Origin: Fusarium oxysporum f. sp. lycopersici 4287
Taxonomy: Eukaryota; Ascomycota; Sordariomycetes; Hypocreales; Nectriaceae
Assembly: GCF_000149955.1 (NCBI RefSeq)
Contig: NC_030988.1
Coordinates: 3,254,040 to 3,318,039 of the forward strand
Direction of reading: 5' to 3'
DNA: 64,000 nucleotides
Made by a program: the position numbers and the translations under genes. The notes under the pieces were generated by a model. That model did not search any database and was not told where the DNA came from. It saw only the letters and a program-made list of their open reading frames with translations. This document shows positions 32,734 to 44,600 of this stretch, piece after piece (within the stretch, counting starts at the first letter, position 1; every line of letters begins with the position of its first letter).

Positions 32734-33125
32734 TGTTACGACCCTAGCGGTTACGTCACGTGAACCCCACTATTTTTTCTCCAATCACAGGGATAGACCC
32801 ACTATCCTACATTGGACCGACCTTCCAAGGCCTTCGGTCCAACGATAAGGACCGACGACTTTCATTCAACGGTCCTCCAGACCGATGCATAAAACATATC
32901 GGTCCAGATGGGACCGACCTCATTACACTGTCGGTCCTCACAGAGACCTCTAGTATATAGAACACGTTCATTTGCACTTTCATAGATTCTAGCCCACCAG
33001 CTATCAATAAAACTTCTTTACATTGATCAAGCCTAACACCCATTGAATCTACCATTAAGAGACGTGACACTTCGACAAGCTCAGTTACACGCCCTACGCA
33101 ATCTGCCAACAATAAACCTAGCACG
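32734..33125 (+). repeat. Putative solo LTR (repeat D)
   Basis: Starts TGTTACGACCC and is flanked by GGCTTA on both sides (32728-32733 and 33125-33130). Inside are a TATA-like box (GTATATAGAA near 32951) and an AATAAAA signal near 33006, in the order expected for U3-R-U5. The right end does not finish in the canonical CA, so its limit is uncertain by a base or two. Confidence 0.5.
32812..32938. promoter_or_regulatory. Array of four GGACCG...CGGTCC dyads with fixed 21-bp pitch
   Basis: GGACCG or AGACCG at 32814, 32849, 32879 and 32911; CGGTCC at 32835, 32870, 32900 and 32932. Each pair is offset by exactly 21 bp, while spacer sequences and inter-pair distances differ. Arms extend to 9, 7, 7 and 8 bp. 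The array ends about 15 bp before a TATA-like box. It looks like an upstream activating array or a run of stem-loops. Confidence 0.55.
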
Positions 33126-33130
33126 GCTTA

Positions 33131-34624
33131 GTTTATCCACAGTTGGAAACCAACTGTCACAGCTTAGACTTAAAGTATCGGTGTCCTATAGCTATAGGTA
33201 TAGCCTTTCTACTAAGGACTAATTTATTACGGCCTCAGAAGAGAAAGCAAGGCCCGCTTATATTGATGGCTCTCCCAACCACCTAAGATTGAACCTCAGC
33301 CACCCACAGGCTCAACACAACTCAAGCCACAGGCTTCTTAGTAAAACATTATATATCATGGAAATCGGGCTTGGGTTTTAGTGAATGTTGAGTCTGTGTT
33401 ATTAGGGAGCATAGAAGGTTCAGTGCCAAAAAAAGCACATTTAGGCTCTACTGTCTCTGTGAAACTTATAAAAGCCAAGATGAAAGTATCTTTAGTTATT
33501 GAATTATCTCCTCTTACGGGTGCAATGCTTTTAGGATGCCTTATTCGTGGTTTAGAACTCTTCGTGCTAATAGCTTGGTGTTAATTACTACATGCTGGTA
33601 TGACGATAATGCAGCTTATCATGTATGTTACCAGTATTGTCCACTCGCTTATCAAATACGCTAAAATATCAATACCGACATTTCGAGAACACGTCGCGGT
33701 TTCCCCAGTTTTATAATATATCAAAGAGCCCATCCTAAAATATATTTAATACAATTTCAAAAACCGCCTGTTGATCAAAATGGCAGAAGCTCCAACCTCG
33801 CACAGGCCAGGCCGGGAATCGGGGGAGCATCGGAGACGGCATTTCGTGGTCGTGGCGCGTCAAATAACGGACAGTTCGACACCGACATCCATTGCACGAG
33901 GACGAGGTTGTACTAAATTCACGGCCCCCTCAAGTAGAGTTATTAGCCCTCCATTGCCGTAGAGTAGCCAAATTTACGCAACATGAGTCGGCGTCTCACA
34001 CTTCCCGCCTCCACAAGACAACCCCTTACCGTACTGTCGGGTGCCGCTAAGGCGGAGTATCCGGGTACATACAAATAAATCTCCTCTGAATGAAAGTTTG
34101 GATTGCTAAGAACACCTCTTTCCGCTAGATACATATTTTCACGGCCCTCGTAAGTCTTACTCGTCAGAATATTCTAGTTTTGGTTGTAGTCAATATGACG
34201 TAAGTATGGTGTGTCGTTTCAGAAAGGTTCAATACGATAAATGGTTATAAGTTGGGTGGAGGTTGGTCAGCCACCAAAGGCAATAAAGCTACCTGGGATC
34301 GGCACCCAGGGCCCGTCGGCAGTCGCGGTACCCTGCCCTCTCAGTCGTCCTGGCAAGACTTCACTATTTTCATCGGACGTCCACAACCTTCCGTTGGTTT
34401 TGTCCGCGTTAAACCTTAACTGTCTCCGCATTTTAAAGTGATTCGGCAGTCTCGGTTCTTGCCGTTTCTTTCTCTGGTTTCAGGCCAGATCCTCCGCCTC
34501 GATGGTTTCAATTTCCGGTTTTAAGGGTCTCTCCACCGTCTAAATCGCCCAACTCATCATCGCTCCAGTGGTGCTAAATCGTCCATAGGACGTAGATTAG
34601 ACAGCTCGCGCAAGAGTCTTCGCT
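33131..34624. other. Intergenic, no supported gene
   Basis: Short frames only (for example 33381-33584 plus, 67 codons, no motif). The right part holds the promoter of the YTP1-like gene. Confidence 0.45.
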
Positions 34625-36635
34625 ATGGTCCTGACTGCTTTTCTTTCACAAACGGCAACCATCATCATGCTCTGGCGTCTCCCAGTCGCCCTCGCGCATG
34701 GTGGTGGTGGCTGCGAGAACGACGAGATTCATGGGATCGATAAGCCCAAGGACAATCCTGAGTATTCCCTTAACTATTTCGTCCATCCCGACTATGTAGA
34801 CGTCATCTATAGTCACATCGCGTTCATGGTTATCGCCTGGGTCTTCGTGCTGCCAGTCGGTAAGTTTCGAATCGTTGCGCATAGGCAACTATCTGGCTTA
34901 TGGCTAATGTGTGCGGGTATCTCTTGCAGCCGTGATGCTATCTTTGGCGCGATCCGGATACGCAATTGCGCTCCACCTCGCCTTCATGGTCACCAATGCC
35001 CTCGGTCTCCTCCTGGGCATCATATACAACGCTCAAACCCCAGATCTGTATCCGAACAATGCCCACCACAAGGTTGGCTGGATCGTGACATGGGTAGTTT
35101 CAGCACAGGTGCTCGTGAGCGCAGTAGGATGGAGCACTGGAAGATTTCAAGGTACCGTAAGCCGAACTCACGGCAACTGCCAAGGTTTTATTCCAGTGTC
35201 GACCGAGGCGATGGACGAGTACCAATGTTGCACGCGTGGTGACCATAACAGCCATGAACGACTCTCCTGTTCTCACCGGTTGTGGGACGACAGCGGCCAA
35301 GTTACTGATCCCAACACAGAGTCGCTGCGAAGCAACACTGTATTGACCAATGACGGAGTAGATGACGCCCCAATCTGCAATCGACACCAAGAAGCTGAAG
35401 ACGGCGACGATGACGCTGACCTAGAGGCCATGGCCTTGTCCCCTAATAGCGGGAAAAGTATTATTGCAATCCAGACTGCGAATATCGATACTTCTCGAAT
35501 TTGGCGGTACCTCTACATTGGCTACCACGTGGTCGATCGCATCATTCTTCCGTTCGGATTCATTGCGCTCGCTACTGGCATCGCCACCTTCAGTCGATTC
35601 TTCGTCAGTCATACCATGTCTCAATAGGATTATGTTTGGAACTAATATCGAAGCAGGAAGGCAACGCCATCTTCGGAGGCCTAGCGCATTGGATCAAAGG
35701 AGGTACTTTCTTTTGGCTTGGCCTATTTACATTGGGCCGTTGGTCTGGCAGCTTCGGTGAGCTTGGATGGGCTTGGAATGTGCGTCCCAAGCGATCCTTG
35801 CAGACATGGTGCCCATCCGCCGAATTTGTCGAGAGCGCCCTCATCTTCTTCTATGGCTCCACGAATATCTTCCTCGAGCATCTCAGCGGCTGGGGAGGCC
35901 GTTGGACTACCCAGGACATGGAGCATATCTCCATCACGGTCTTGTTCATTGGTGGGGGGCTGGTACGTTTCTGCTTGGCCTAGACGCTGGCGGTGCTGAG
36001 AGCTCATACACGATGTCTGAACAGTGCGGCATGCTCGTTGAATCGAGTCGAATTCGGGATTTGCTCAACACGACCGTAGACGCTGATAAGTCTGAGCACC
36101 AGTACTCAGACGAGGAAGGAGAGCAATTGCAACCTTCGCCGACATGCGGGTTCTCCTTGAATCCCATCCCGGCGTTGGTGATATTGCTGCTAGGAATCAT
36201 AATGAGTTCGCATGCTCAGTCGAGCACGACATCAAGCATAGTCCACAAACAATGGGGTAGCCTCCTACTTGGGGCATCTCTTGCGAGAGGCTTCACTTAC
36301 GTGCTCATGTTCCTCAAACCTCCGAATTCGGTTGTCCCGTGTCGCCCCCCAACCGAACTCCTGGCATCATTTGGTTTGATTGCCGGAGGTATTATCTTCA
36401 TGGCAAGTGTAAGTCATCCGTTTTCTCAGCACGATCGTTGCGGTACGAGACTGACTTGGTCCAGGCTGATGACATTGTTCAAGGGATGATCCACTACGAA
36501 CTGGATGCCATGTTCATGTACACCGTCACCATGGGACTTGTGGGATTTCTGACGGCCTGGGAGGTCATTGTTCTTGCCATCAAGGGATGGGCTGTTCGCC
36601 GAGAACGACAGGCTGTATCACAACAGGCTCTGTAA
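34625..36635 (+). CDS. YTP1-like multi-pass membrane protein
   Basis: Five exons: 34625-34859, 34930-35603, 35657-35962, 36025-36408 and 36465-36635, giving 589 residues, all junctions in frame. It has a signal peptide, then a His/Gly-rich start (AHGGGGC), then a first block of helices of the DUF2427/cytochrome b561-like type (YSHIAFMVIAWVFVLP, LARSGYAIALHLAFM). An acidic linker follows, then the YTP1 C-terminal block (GLAHWIKGGTFFWLGLFTLGRW, GWAWNVRP, ESALIFFYGSTNIFLEHL, DAMFMYTVTMGLVGFL). The family is integral to the plasma membrane or endomembranes; its biochemical role is not established. The second intron uses a GTCAGT donor. Confidence 0.88.
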
Positions 36636-37007
36636 TCCTTCGAAGGAGTGAAAGGGTTGTTGCTGCCTCAGACTGCGGTCAAGGCACACTTGGTAGGACA
36701 GTAGGGCGCTGACCGCCGCAGCCTATTTTTAGATAAGCCTTTATGAACTGGACGCCGGTATTTTAACAACTACATACAAGAGATGCAAATTGCACACGAG
36801 CATCCTTCTACAACAGTTCCCTGCCACTTACGGCTGTCCAACCGGGACCACTGTACCAGTGCTGACTTCAATTCAAGTAAGTCAAGTTTGGGGGTCCAAC
36901 TTGATTACTTGAAATAAAATCGTCCATGGACTTACTTAACTTGAATTGAATTGATATACTTGAAATGAAAGTTCTGACCTGAGGCTCCAATGAAGCTATT
37001 AGTCCTC

Positions 37008-38320
37008 TTACGCCTCCCCTCCCTCCCAACCCACCAAGTCCCCACCAAAGCTAACCACCTCGCCCACAGTGATAGCTTGATGGCGTAGCCAGTTTCGTAG
37101 ACACTGCATCTCCTCTATTATCTCGGGGCTTATGCTGTGCCTTTGCGAGCTTACCGTTAACTTGGTGACACTGAACGTCCGCTCAGGGTCAACAGACATG
37201 GCAGGAATTGCCAGGATGTCGAGGGCAAACTTGCTCAGACGTGGGTATTCTTCTTGACGATCCTTCCACCACAGGACGGGGTTCAAGTACTCTCGCCGCA
37301 CTGGCCCTTGCCTCATGTAAACGCCAAGCTCGCCTTCTTCCTCCATCATGCACCGATCGCAGCTCTGCATCCACTGGTCAAATTGACTGGGCTCGTCTTG
37401 CCGCATCGTTTTTCCTGTCACCGTCCTCGATGTCTCGGGCTGCTCCTCACGTGGATAGCGCTGTTCAAAGAATTCCCGGACACTGTTTTTAGCGTCTTGT
37501 AGCCACACTAGTTGCTCGTCGCTGGTCCAGTTCGCCTCAAGCCAAGACACGTTCCAGCGTGGGTGAAGAATAACGGCTGCCGGATAAAGTGGCGATTGGC
37601 CTAGTAGGCTGTAATACTCATCGAGCTTTGACCAAAAGTTCTTGATAGAGATCTGAACGCATCGTCGGTGATCATCATCAAGATTCTCATCTTGCAAAAC
37701 TACATCAGTGTATTCCTTTCGGGCGTGCTGTGGCAAGTGTTTCTCTCGTCCGCGGCCCTGCTAAATTCGTTGGGTGCTAAATCCTGAGAAACCGTTAGTC
37801 AAAGAAGCTTGAAGAGAACAAAGACGAATTAGGGAGTCATACTTCTAGTTGCCGAAACCCTGAAATTTCTCAGCTCACTGATGCAACTATCAGGGGACGA
37901 GAATACCAGGTTTTGTTCTTCGAAGAAACTGAGCAAGCACTCCATTCCAATCATTACTTCCCACAAGGCGCCGTGGCGTCCTTCTTTGGCCCAACCCTGG
38001 CACCTCATGGTGATCCCATGGAGCGGTTTGAGTAGACTCTGTATCTCCGCTAACAGAAGCCAGTCCTGGGTGAAAGCTGATCTTGGACAGGCACCCGTTG
38101 TCGGGGCTCTGACGTCTTCCTTTCGAGATATGCAATGAAATTGTCAATGCGCTCTTGCTTTCAAATGGCACGCTGGATCATCAGAAAGGTTGAATTCCAT
38201 CTGGTTTCATTATTTTGCATCAGCTCGAGGTCGATGGCAGCTCGCTCCTCTTCAAAGAGTTGATAGCCGTCTTCGTCGTTCTGGTCACAAGCCAGAGATT
38301 TCATCAACTCTCTCCGTTGC
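37008..38320 (-). pseudogene. hAT transposase, C-terminal two thirds, broken
   Basis: Reading right to left are NNETRWNSTFLMIQRAI, then an in-frame TGA, then KQERIDNFIAYLERK. A change of frame leads to a segment with WLLLAEIQSLLKPLHGI, and the long frame 37736-37008 contains the hAT C-terminal dimerisation block (LSKFALDILAIPAMSVDPER, RHSISPEIIEEMQCLRNWLR). Stops and frame changes exclude a working protein; the N-terminal zinc finger is missing. Confidence 0.8.
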
Positions 38321-38399
38321 GGGGAAGCCCTGACGAATCGGACGTCGTTACCCGGCTACGTATCACAAGGGTCATCTTCTACCCACAGCAGCGATAATA

Positions 38400-39457
38400 A
38401 CTCCGAATCCGATGAGGTTTCTGAAGTCCAATCGTCTCGAGGGCTATACCATTCGATTCCTTTCGATCAGGAGATTCGATTGATGTCAACGCCGCCTCCA
38501 CACGTCAACTGGATCGAAATGAACACGCCACAGCTGAATTTGCGGAAGATCCGTCAGTACGAGGAATATGTGGCCCTCAGGATCGAATGCTCAGTGGCCT
38601 CAGGCACGCCCCTGACTCCCTCAGTGTCACATACTAAAGAGAAGGTGCGAAAGACACACTCAACTCTCGCTTTAAATGGCATTACAGCGACTTAGGAGAT
38701 GCGCCTGCTTAAGGAGAAGAACCTTAGACGCTCTGCCCGGGATCAGGGGACAACGATTATAGCAAATTACGGGCCAATTACTGTCTATGATGCCAGACTT
38801 CGCGTCGCAAAGGATCAGCATAACCGACTGGCCGGTCAGGCAGCAGAGGAATCGCGCCTCCACAATAAGGAAGTAAAAGACGAAGTCATCTATCTACGAC
38901 GATGGATTGCAGCAGTCAGGAAGCGATTGAGAATAAGTCTAAAGCTATTACGGGTTGCTGACCTTCATAGAAGCCAGCCGAGCTATTCTCAGAAGAAGAA
39001 GCTATTTACAGCGGGTGATTTCTATATAAAGTCACAACACCAAGAGTTTCTGAAGTCAACCGCGTTGCTAGGCTTAAGATACCGGCTTCACCGTGAGCTT
39101 GACGATAAAATGAAGCAATCCAAAGAGAGAGCAAAGCAGGCAGTGGAATCAGGAAGTCAGGAAGTCATTAAGGTCTTCAGATTTCACTGGAATCCCCCAT
39201 TCCTTCTTCCATTTGACTATAACTTCAATATCGTGAAGGAGGCACTGGAATTCCTCGTTGCAGATGAGGAAAAACGCCGCTCCAATCGGAAGAAGATGTC
39301 GTTAGAAGGTGACGGCTTGGAAATCGTTGAAGATGACGAGGAATTAATTGATGAAGAAGATGATGACTCCGAAAATGATGTAATAGTCGTTGGGGGAAGT
39401 ATTGAAGTCGATCAGGGCGAATTCGTTGTCCCAAGGGATGAAGAAAATACCGAATAG
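38400..39457 (+). pseudogene. pogo-type transposase 3' fragment
   Basis: One reading frame broken by a single TAG at 38693-38695. It contains TPPPHVNWIEMNTPQ, RKTHSTLALNGI and NYGPITVYDARLRVAKDQ, resembling the C-terminal tails of fungal pogo/Fot-type transposases, and a very acidic C-terminus. The DDE core is absent. It was inserted into or fused with the hAT remnant. Confidence 0.5.
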
Positions 39458-39987
39458 TTGTGATAGTTGCTTGGTGTTGTTGCGATATGCATTTTTGGTG
39501 ATGGTTGCAAATGGAGGGGTTGGTCCGGTCACAATCATGTAGTTAACAGTGAAAAAAGAGGTACTTTGTAATTTGGTGGGGCACAAATATGAATTCAAGG
39601 TAGCTTTTTTCCCCTAGTCAACCGACCCTTTCCCCGGTCAACGCAACCCCCGTGCTATAGGCACCGTCACTGGTGTGACTGACTAAAAGCTAAGGGGTGG
39701 CCGGTCTCTAGGCCCTACCCAAGTAGTCGCGCCACCCCTGCCGCGTTCCTGGGTTCCATTGGTGTAATCAACTGGGGTACCACACTCAATTGATTACCCT
39801 ATGCGTGGGACTCTGAACAGCCTCGACACTCACAGGGCTGTCGCATAGGAAAATCCATAAAATCTAGTACCTCAAGTAAATCAAGTTTGAAGCATTATGA
39901 ACTTGCTTACTTGAAATAAACTGGGTCATCGACTTACTTGACTTACTTGAAATACTTGAATTGATACTTGAATTAAGGTCAGCGCTG

Positions 39988-40575
39988 GCGATACAGGAGA
40001 TACAGTTGCACTATGTTTCAATGGTTGCCAAGTGTCATGATACAGGACTGATTTATCGGTTGTGTCATGTTACATCATGTGGCTTCACCTTCCACGACAA
40101 CTGACTCTCCGCACCTGAAGAGGAATAGTTCAAACGCCCCTAAATTGCGGCTGACGGTCATCAAAGACTCAATATTATAACACTGGCGCTTTAGAGTTTT
40201 AAGTGAGGACTAGTCTAGACCTAGTATCAGAACATGCTCGCTTCTGTCCTAAATCTTAATTCCACCCCTGTCGCTAGCCTATCCAGTACAATTCGGCAGC
40301 GGCTATTGCCGTCTACCATATAATATGACAACTCGTACAACACATGGACTGGACGCAATGAAAATACCGATCGAATAAGACTGCTTGGGTAATGATGACA
40401 TTACATACCGAAATCAACCAGTCGCTTCAGAAATATATACACCACAGTTCGCCTTGCATTTCCGTCTCAATTTGAACGGCAAGATCATTTAGCTGTGCCT
40501 ACCTACAAACAGTTGGAAACTGAAGTAACCTACAACATCATCCTTTCAATCGATCACTTCTTCTACACTCCCAAA
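39988..40575. other. Intergenic, promoter side of MARVEL paralogue 2
   Basis: A TATA-like AAATATATAC lies near 40431. No other feature seen. Confidence 0.45.
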
Positions 40576-41209
40576 ATGGCAGAAACCGGTGTTGCGCATA
40601 AAGTTATTTCTGTTATTCTCCGTCTTAGTAAACTTGCCTCCGCTATAATTGTTCTAGGAATTCTCTCGCATTTCTGTTACCTTATCGGCGTCGCGGAGGC
40701 GGATATCGATGGACGGATCATCTATGCCATCGTCGTCGCGTGTCTCAGTATTATCTACTCCTTCTTTTTTTATCCGCCATTTAAGAACATGTTCTTGGGC
40801 TTTCCCTTTGACTTTGTATTGTTTGTGATGTGGCTCGTGACGTACTGCTTGCTTCAAACGGTATGGTGCTCCGTCCCATTCTTATATCATCCCTATTAAA
40901 GATCATCTACTAATCATCCGCAACAATCACTTTTCATAGAGAACGGGTAGTTACACTTGCTCTGCACGTTGGTATTACGACTACTGGGGCTACTATTGGG
41001 GTCGTTTCTGGCGAGTCGGGCCCATTGGGACAGTTACTATCAACAGGGCGGGTTGCGGGTCGTGGAAGACGGTCCTGGCCTTCTCATTTATCGCATGGTT
41101 CCTCCATCTTCTGAGTGGCATTCTTGTGGGTCGTTTTCGCGTATTCGTTCCTGTTTTAAAACGACTCGAAAGCTCTAACGCAGCAAAATTTAGGGGATAT
41201 ATGCAGTGA
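40576..41209 (+). CDS. MARVEL-like four-helix membrane protein, paralogue 2
   Basis: Exon 1 is 40576-40860, the intron 40861-40939 (79 nt) and exon 2 40940-41209, giving 184 residues. Four hydrophobic segments; the loop before the last helix has YTCSARWYYDYWGYYWGRFW, nearly identical to paralogue 1. The intron falls at the same codon as in paralogue 1 (after LLQT/LLET). The C-terminal tail is longer, and its TGA stop lies inside the left terminus of the hAT element (CAG TGA), so the original C-terminus may have been replaced. Confidence 0.8.
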
Positions 41210-41662
41210 AGTAAATAGTGCAAAATACCGTATACGATATTTTTCAGCGCCACACTGCACTGGATTGTTTAGGAATTCGGTGCTCTGCACGGCATACGGT
41301 ATTCCACTATATTTAAGTAATATCGTATCGTAATATCATATCGCACGGCATGCGAAGAGCCGCATGGCCTCAGCATGAAACTAACCAAATCGAGTAAGGC
41401 TGAGCTTCAAGATCGTCCCGCGGACCGTAACAAGATGAAGCTATTCAGAGCCAACATATAAGATTATACTATTGCCAGATAACGAGAACGATCGGGAAAA
41501 CGTTTTCCTAGATCTCGCTCGCGTATATTAAGGGTTTACTTAATCTACATAGTTGACCAATTTAACGTCACTCCTATTGCTTAGGTGTGAGAATGAAGTA
41601 GATCTAGAGGTCAAAAGAAAACTCCACAGATCCAAGCATTGTGAGTTTGAATTGCTTGCATA

Positions 41663-44600
41663 CTATCTATTGCTCGTAATATCAGGTATAATGTTAGAAG
41701 ACCCCTGCTGCTCACCTTCTCCAATGATAGCTGTATCTAAGACAAGCTCAACATCGTCAACCCAAGCCAAGTTGTGAGTCTTCGACCAGGACTTTATGCA
41801 TTCAATTGCCTCAATTATATCAATCCCTAACCTGTTCCTGCGATCTTGGAGGGTGATTTTTGTATCGGAGAAGAGACGTTCTGGCTCAGCAGACATCGCA
41901 GGAATTGACAAAAGATCGAGCGCCATTTTGGAAAGGTTTGGATAGAGCGTTTGTTGTGTATCCTCAAGCCACCACCTTCGTACATCCTTGACTTTGATTC
42001 TTGGGGCTGATATATAGTTCTGATACTCGTCGAATAGGGTAGGAAGCTCGGGATCCTCATGTTCGTCTTCCCATGCCAGAAACGAGTTCTTCGCTAGTGG
42101 CTTTTCAACCAAGGACTGGGCTGACGACTCCGCTGACTTGGCGACTGGTGCGTAACGAGACTTCCAGAGATCTTCTACGGCAGTCTTATTGCTCTCAATC
42201 CACTCAGGATGTTCCTCCCAGGCGGTGTCGAAGTAGTGCCACTTTCGATGAGGGCTGAGGACAATAGCTTCAACATAAGCAGATGACCGCTCTGTAAGAG
42301 TGTAATATGCGTCGAGTTTCGCCCATCCAGCATCAATACAAGGCGCCATAAAAGCGTCATCTGCGTACTCGATTCGTGCAGCCTCAAATTTGCTAAGCAG
42401 GAAGTCCATTATAGGTAGCGTTCGATCGATTGCATGCGCGTGACCTTCTGCAGCCTTGGTGGCATCGGTGAATGATTTGAGTAAGTTGCAAATTTTTTTC
42501 AGCTCAGCCCAGTCTTGTTCGGAAACTAGAGACTATCAGTGTTATCCTCTCAATTGGGTATATAGCATACGCAAATCAAGCTTAAGGTCCTTCTCCTTTG
42601 AGCAGTAGTAATCAATTTGATCTGCGAGCTCAATGGCTCTCTCAATCATGTAGTACTTTGAGTTCCATCTTGTATCGTTGTCATGAAGAAGACCCTTTTT
42701 CTCACTGATCTCTTTAAACCTCTGTATCCGTTGTGGACTACATCGGATAAAGACAACGATGTTGTGGAGCTTGCCAAGAGGACCAGCCTTCCTCCACTTC
42801 AATATATCAGCGCCTGAAGGCTTGATATATTCGCTCATAGTATCCTTTTTAACCTGGCTTTTCGTAGGGGCTTCGCCGGGTGCGGTTTTTGGGAACATAA
42901 ACGCATGCGCTGCTAGATTAATGGTATGACCGTTACAACGAAGGCGGTGATGTTTCGCGTCGTATATGATATTGTGCCTCTCATTCAACACTATTAATCA
43001 TTAGCATTGTTCTCTCAATAAATGGATAGACGTACATTTCTGTAGAGAGTTCATCAACGTATCATTCGAGTCTGCATTGTCTGAAACAAAGTATCCAATC
43101 TGGGTGACAATTCCGTAGTCCTCGACGACATTCATCACAATATGGGCCTGATTCTCTCCTGAATGCCTGCCATGTACCTCTCGTAAAGCAACACAATATG
43201 AAACCAGCTCGCCATTACTATCAATGAAGTGTGCAACAATACCAAGGATACCAAACTTATTTGGAGAGGACCATATATCGATGGTGAAGTGTATTCTCGA
43301 GATAGCTGATTGGAGAACTTGTCGTATACGTCGTTTTTGCGTCCCAAATGTTCGCACCATCCACTCGCGAATCGTTTGATGTGATGTAGGTAAAATCGAG
43401 AGGACTCCAGGATTGAGGAATTTGAGCAAGCTAAAAGGGCATAAGATTACCATCTAGGACCACTTAATGGACCACCAAAATTTCAATATTCCCATACAAA
43501 ATCCGAATTTTCAATTACACCGCATTTGGCCAGGAATGAAGATACTCACAAGCCAAAACCTGTGCTGTATAGTTTATTTCATGAAATTTCAATATCGACT
43601 CAATTTTTCCCCGTTCCGCCTCGTGGCCTTGTCCTCTAGCCCTTTGAAATCTTTTCAGTTTCACCTCATCCGGCCCATCCGACTTCATTCACTCCAGTAG
43701 GCATATCACCTAATTTACTCATGGAACTCCTGCCACAATGGTTCGGCGTGTTTATACCGAAGACGACGTAGCTGAGGCTATACTCGATATTACTGATAGA
43801 GGCCTATCGCCGACTGAGGCGGCCCAGAGACGTGGAGTGCCTCGATCGACCATTTATAGACGACTTTCCGGTCAAGCGAGCAGAAAAGAGTCTACCCACC
43901 CCCACCAACGTATTTCTACGAGCCAGGAGGTCCGTCTCGTTCGTTGGCTTCTGCGGCAGGAGTCCCTGGGCTACACTCTCACGCATAGCCAACTTCGAAG
44001 CTGCGTCGAAGCCCTCCTCCGTCAACAGGGGGATAACAAGCCTCTAGGCAAGCACTGGACCACCAGGTTCGTCAAACGTCACCCAAAACTATCTACCAAG
44101 CTTGGAAAACGTCAAGAAGCCGCCAGATTTGACGGCTTTACTCCGAAGGCGGTCAATTGGTACTTCGATATCCGGGAGAACGAGTACGGCTGGATCAAGC
44201 CTGAGAACACGGTTAACGTGGACGAGGGTGGCATAATGGCGGGTTTCGGTAACTCCTCTGCAAGTACTCTGTAGGCTTTTATAGGGCATAACTAATTGGT
44301 TGTCCATGAGGCCTGGACAGCCTCGTAATCGGGAGCTCTGACCCGAAGAAGAAGGCGTTGTTGAAGGGCGTTCAGTCGCGCACTTGGACCTCGTTTATTG
44401 AGGCTGTCACCGCAACTGGCCGCGCTTTAAAACCGGGAATTATCTTTAAAGGAAAAGAGCTGCAGAAGCAGTGGTTTCTTAACGAATTCGAATCGATAGC
44501 GGACTGGCACTATATCACATCACCAAACGGCTTGACAGACAACCATATAGCTCTCGAGTGGTTGAAAGATGTCTATCTACCTCAAACAGAGCCTCGCGAT

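Larger units (their letters stand above)
36857..39987. mobile_element. Composite: decayed hAT element with inserted pogo-type fragment
   Basis: The outer ends are similar inverted termini (CAGTGCTGACTTCAATTCAAGTA left; CAGCGCTGACCTTAATTCAAGTA read from the right), with many ACTTGAA/TTCAAGT subterminal repeats at 36870-36975 and 39855-39975. Inside are a minus-strand hAT transposase pseudogene and a plus-strand pogo-type 3' fragment. Flanking 8-mers do not match, so the target duplication is lost or the ends are misplaced by a few bases. Confidence 0.65.

Noticed and set aside
32812..32938. Possible CRISPR-like array
   Set aside because: Half-sites are only 6-9 bp, inverted in alternation and in a fungal LTR; no direct repeats of CRISPR size and no cas genes.
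36857..39987. Complete hAT element with target duplication
   Set aside because: Flanking 8-mers CACTGTAC and GCGATACA do not match and the transposase is broken.
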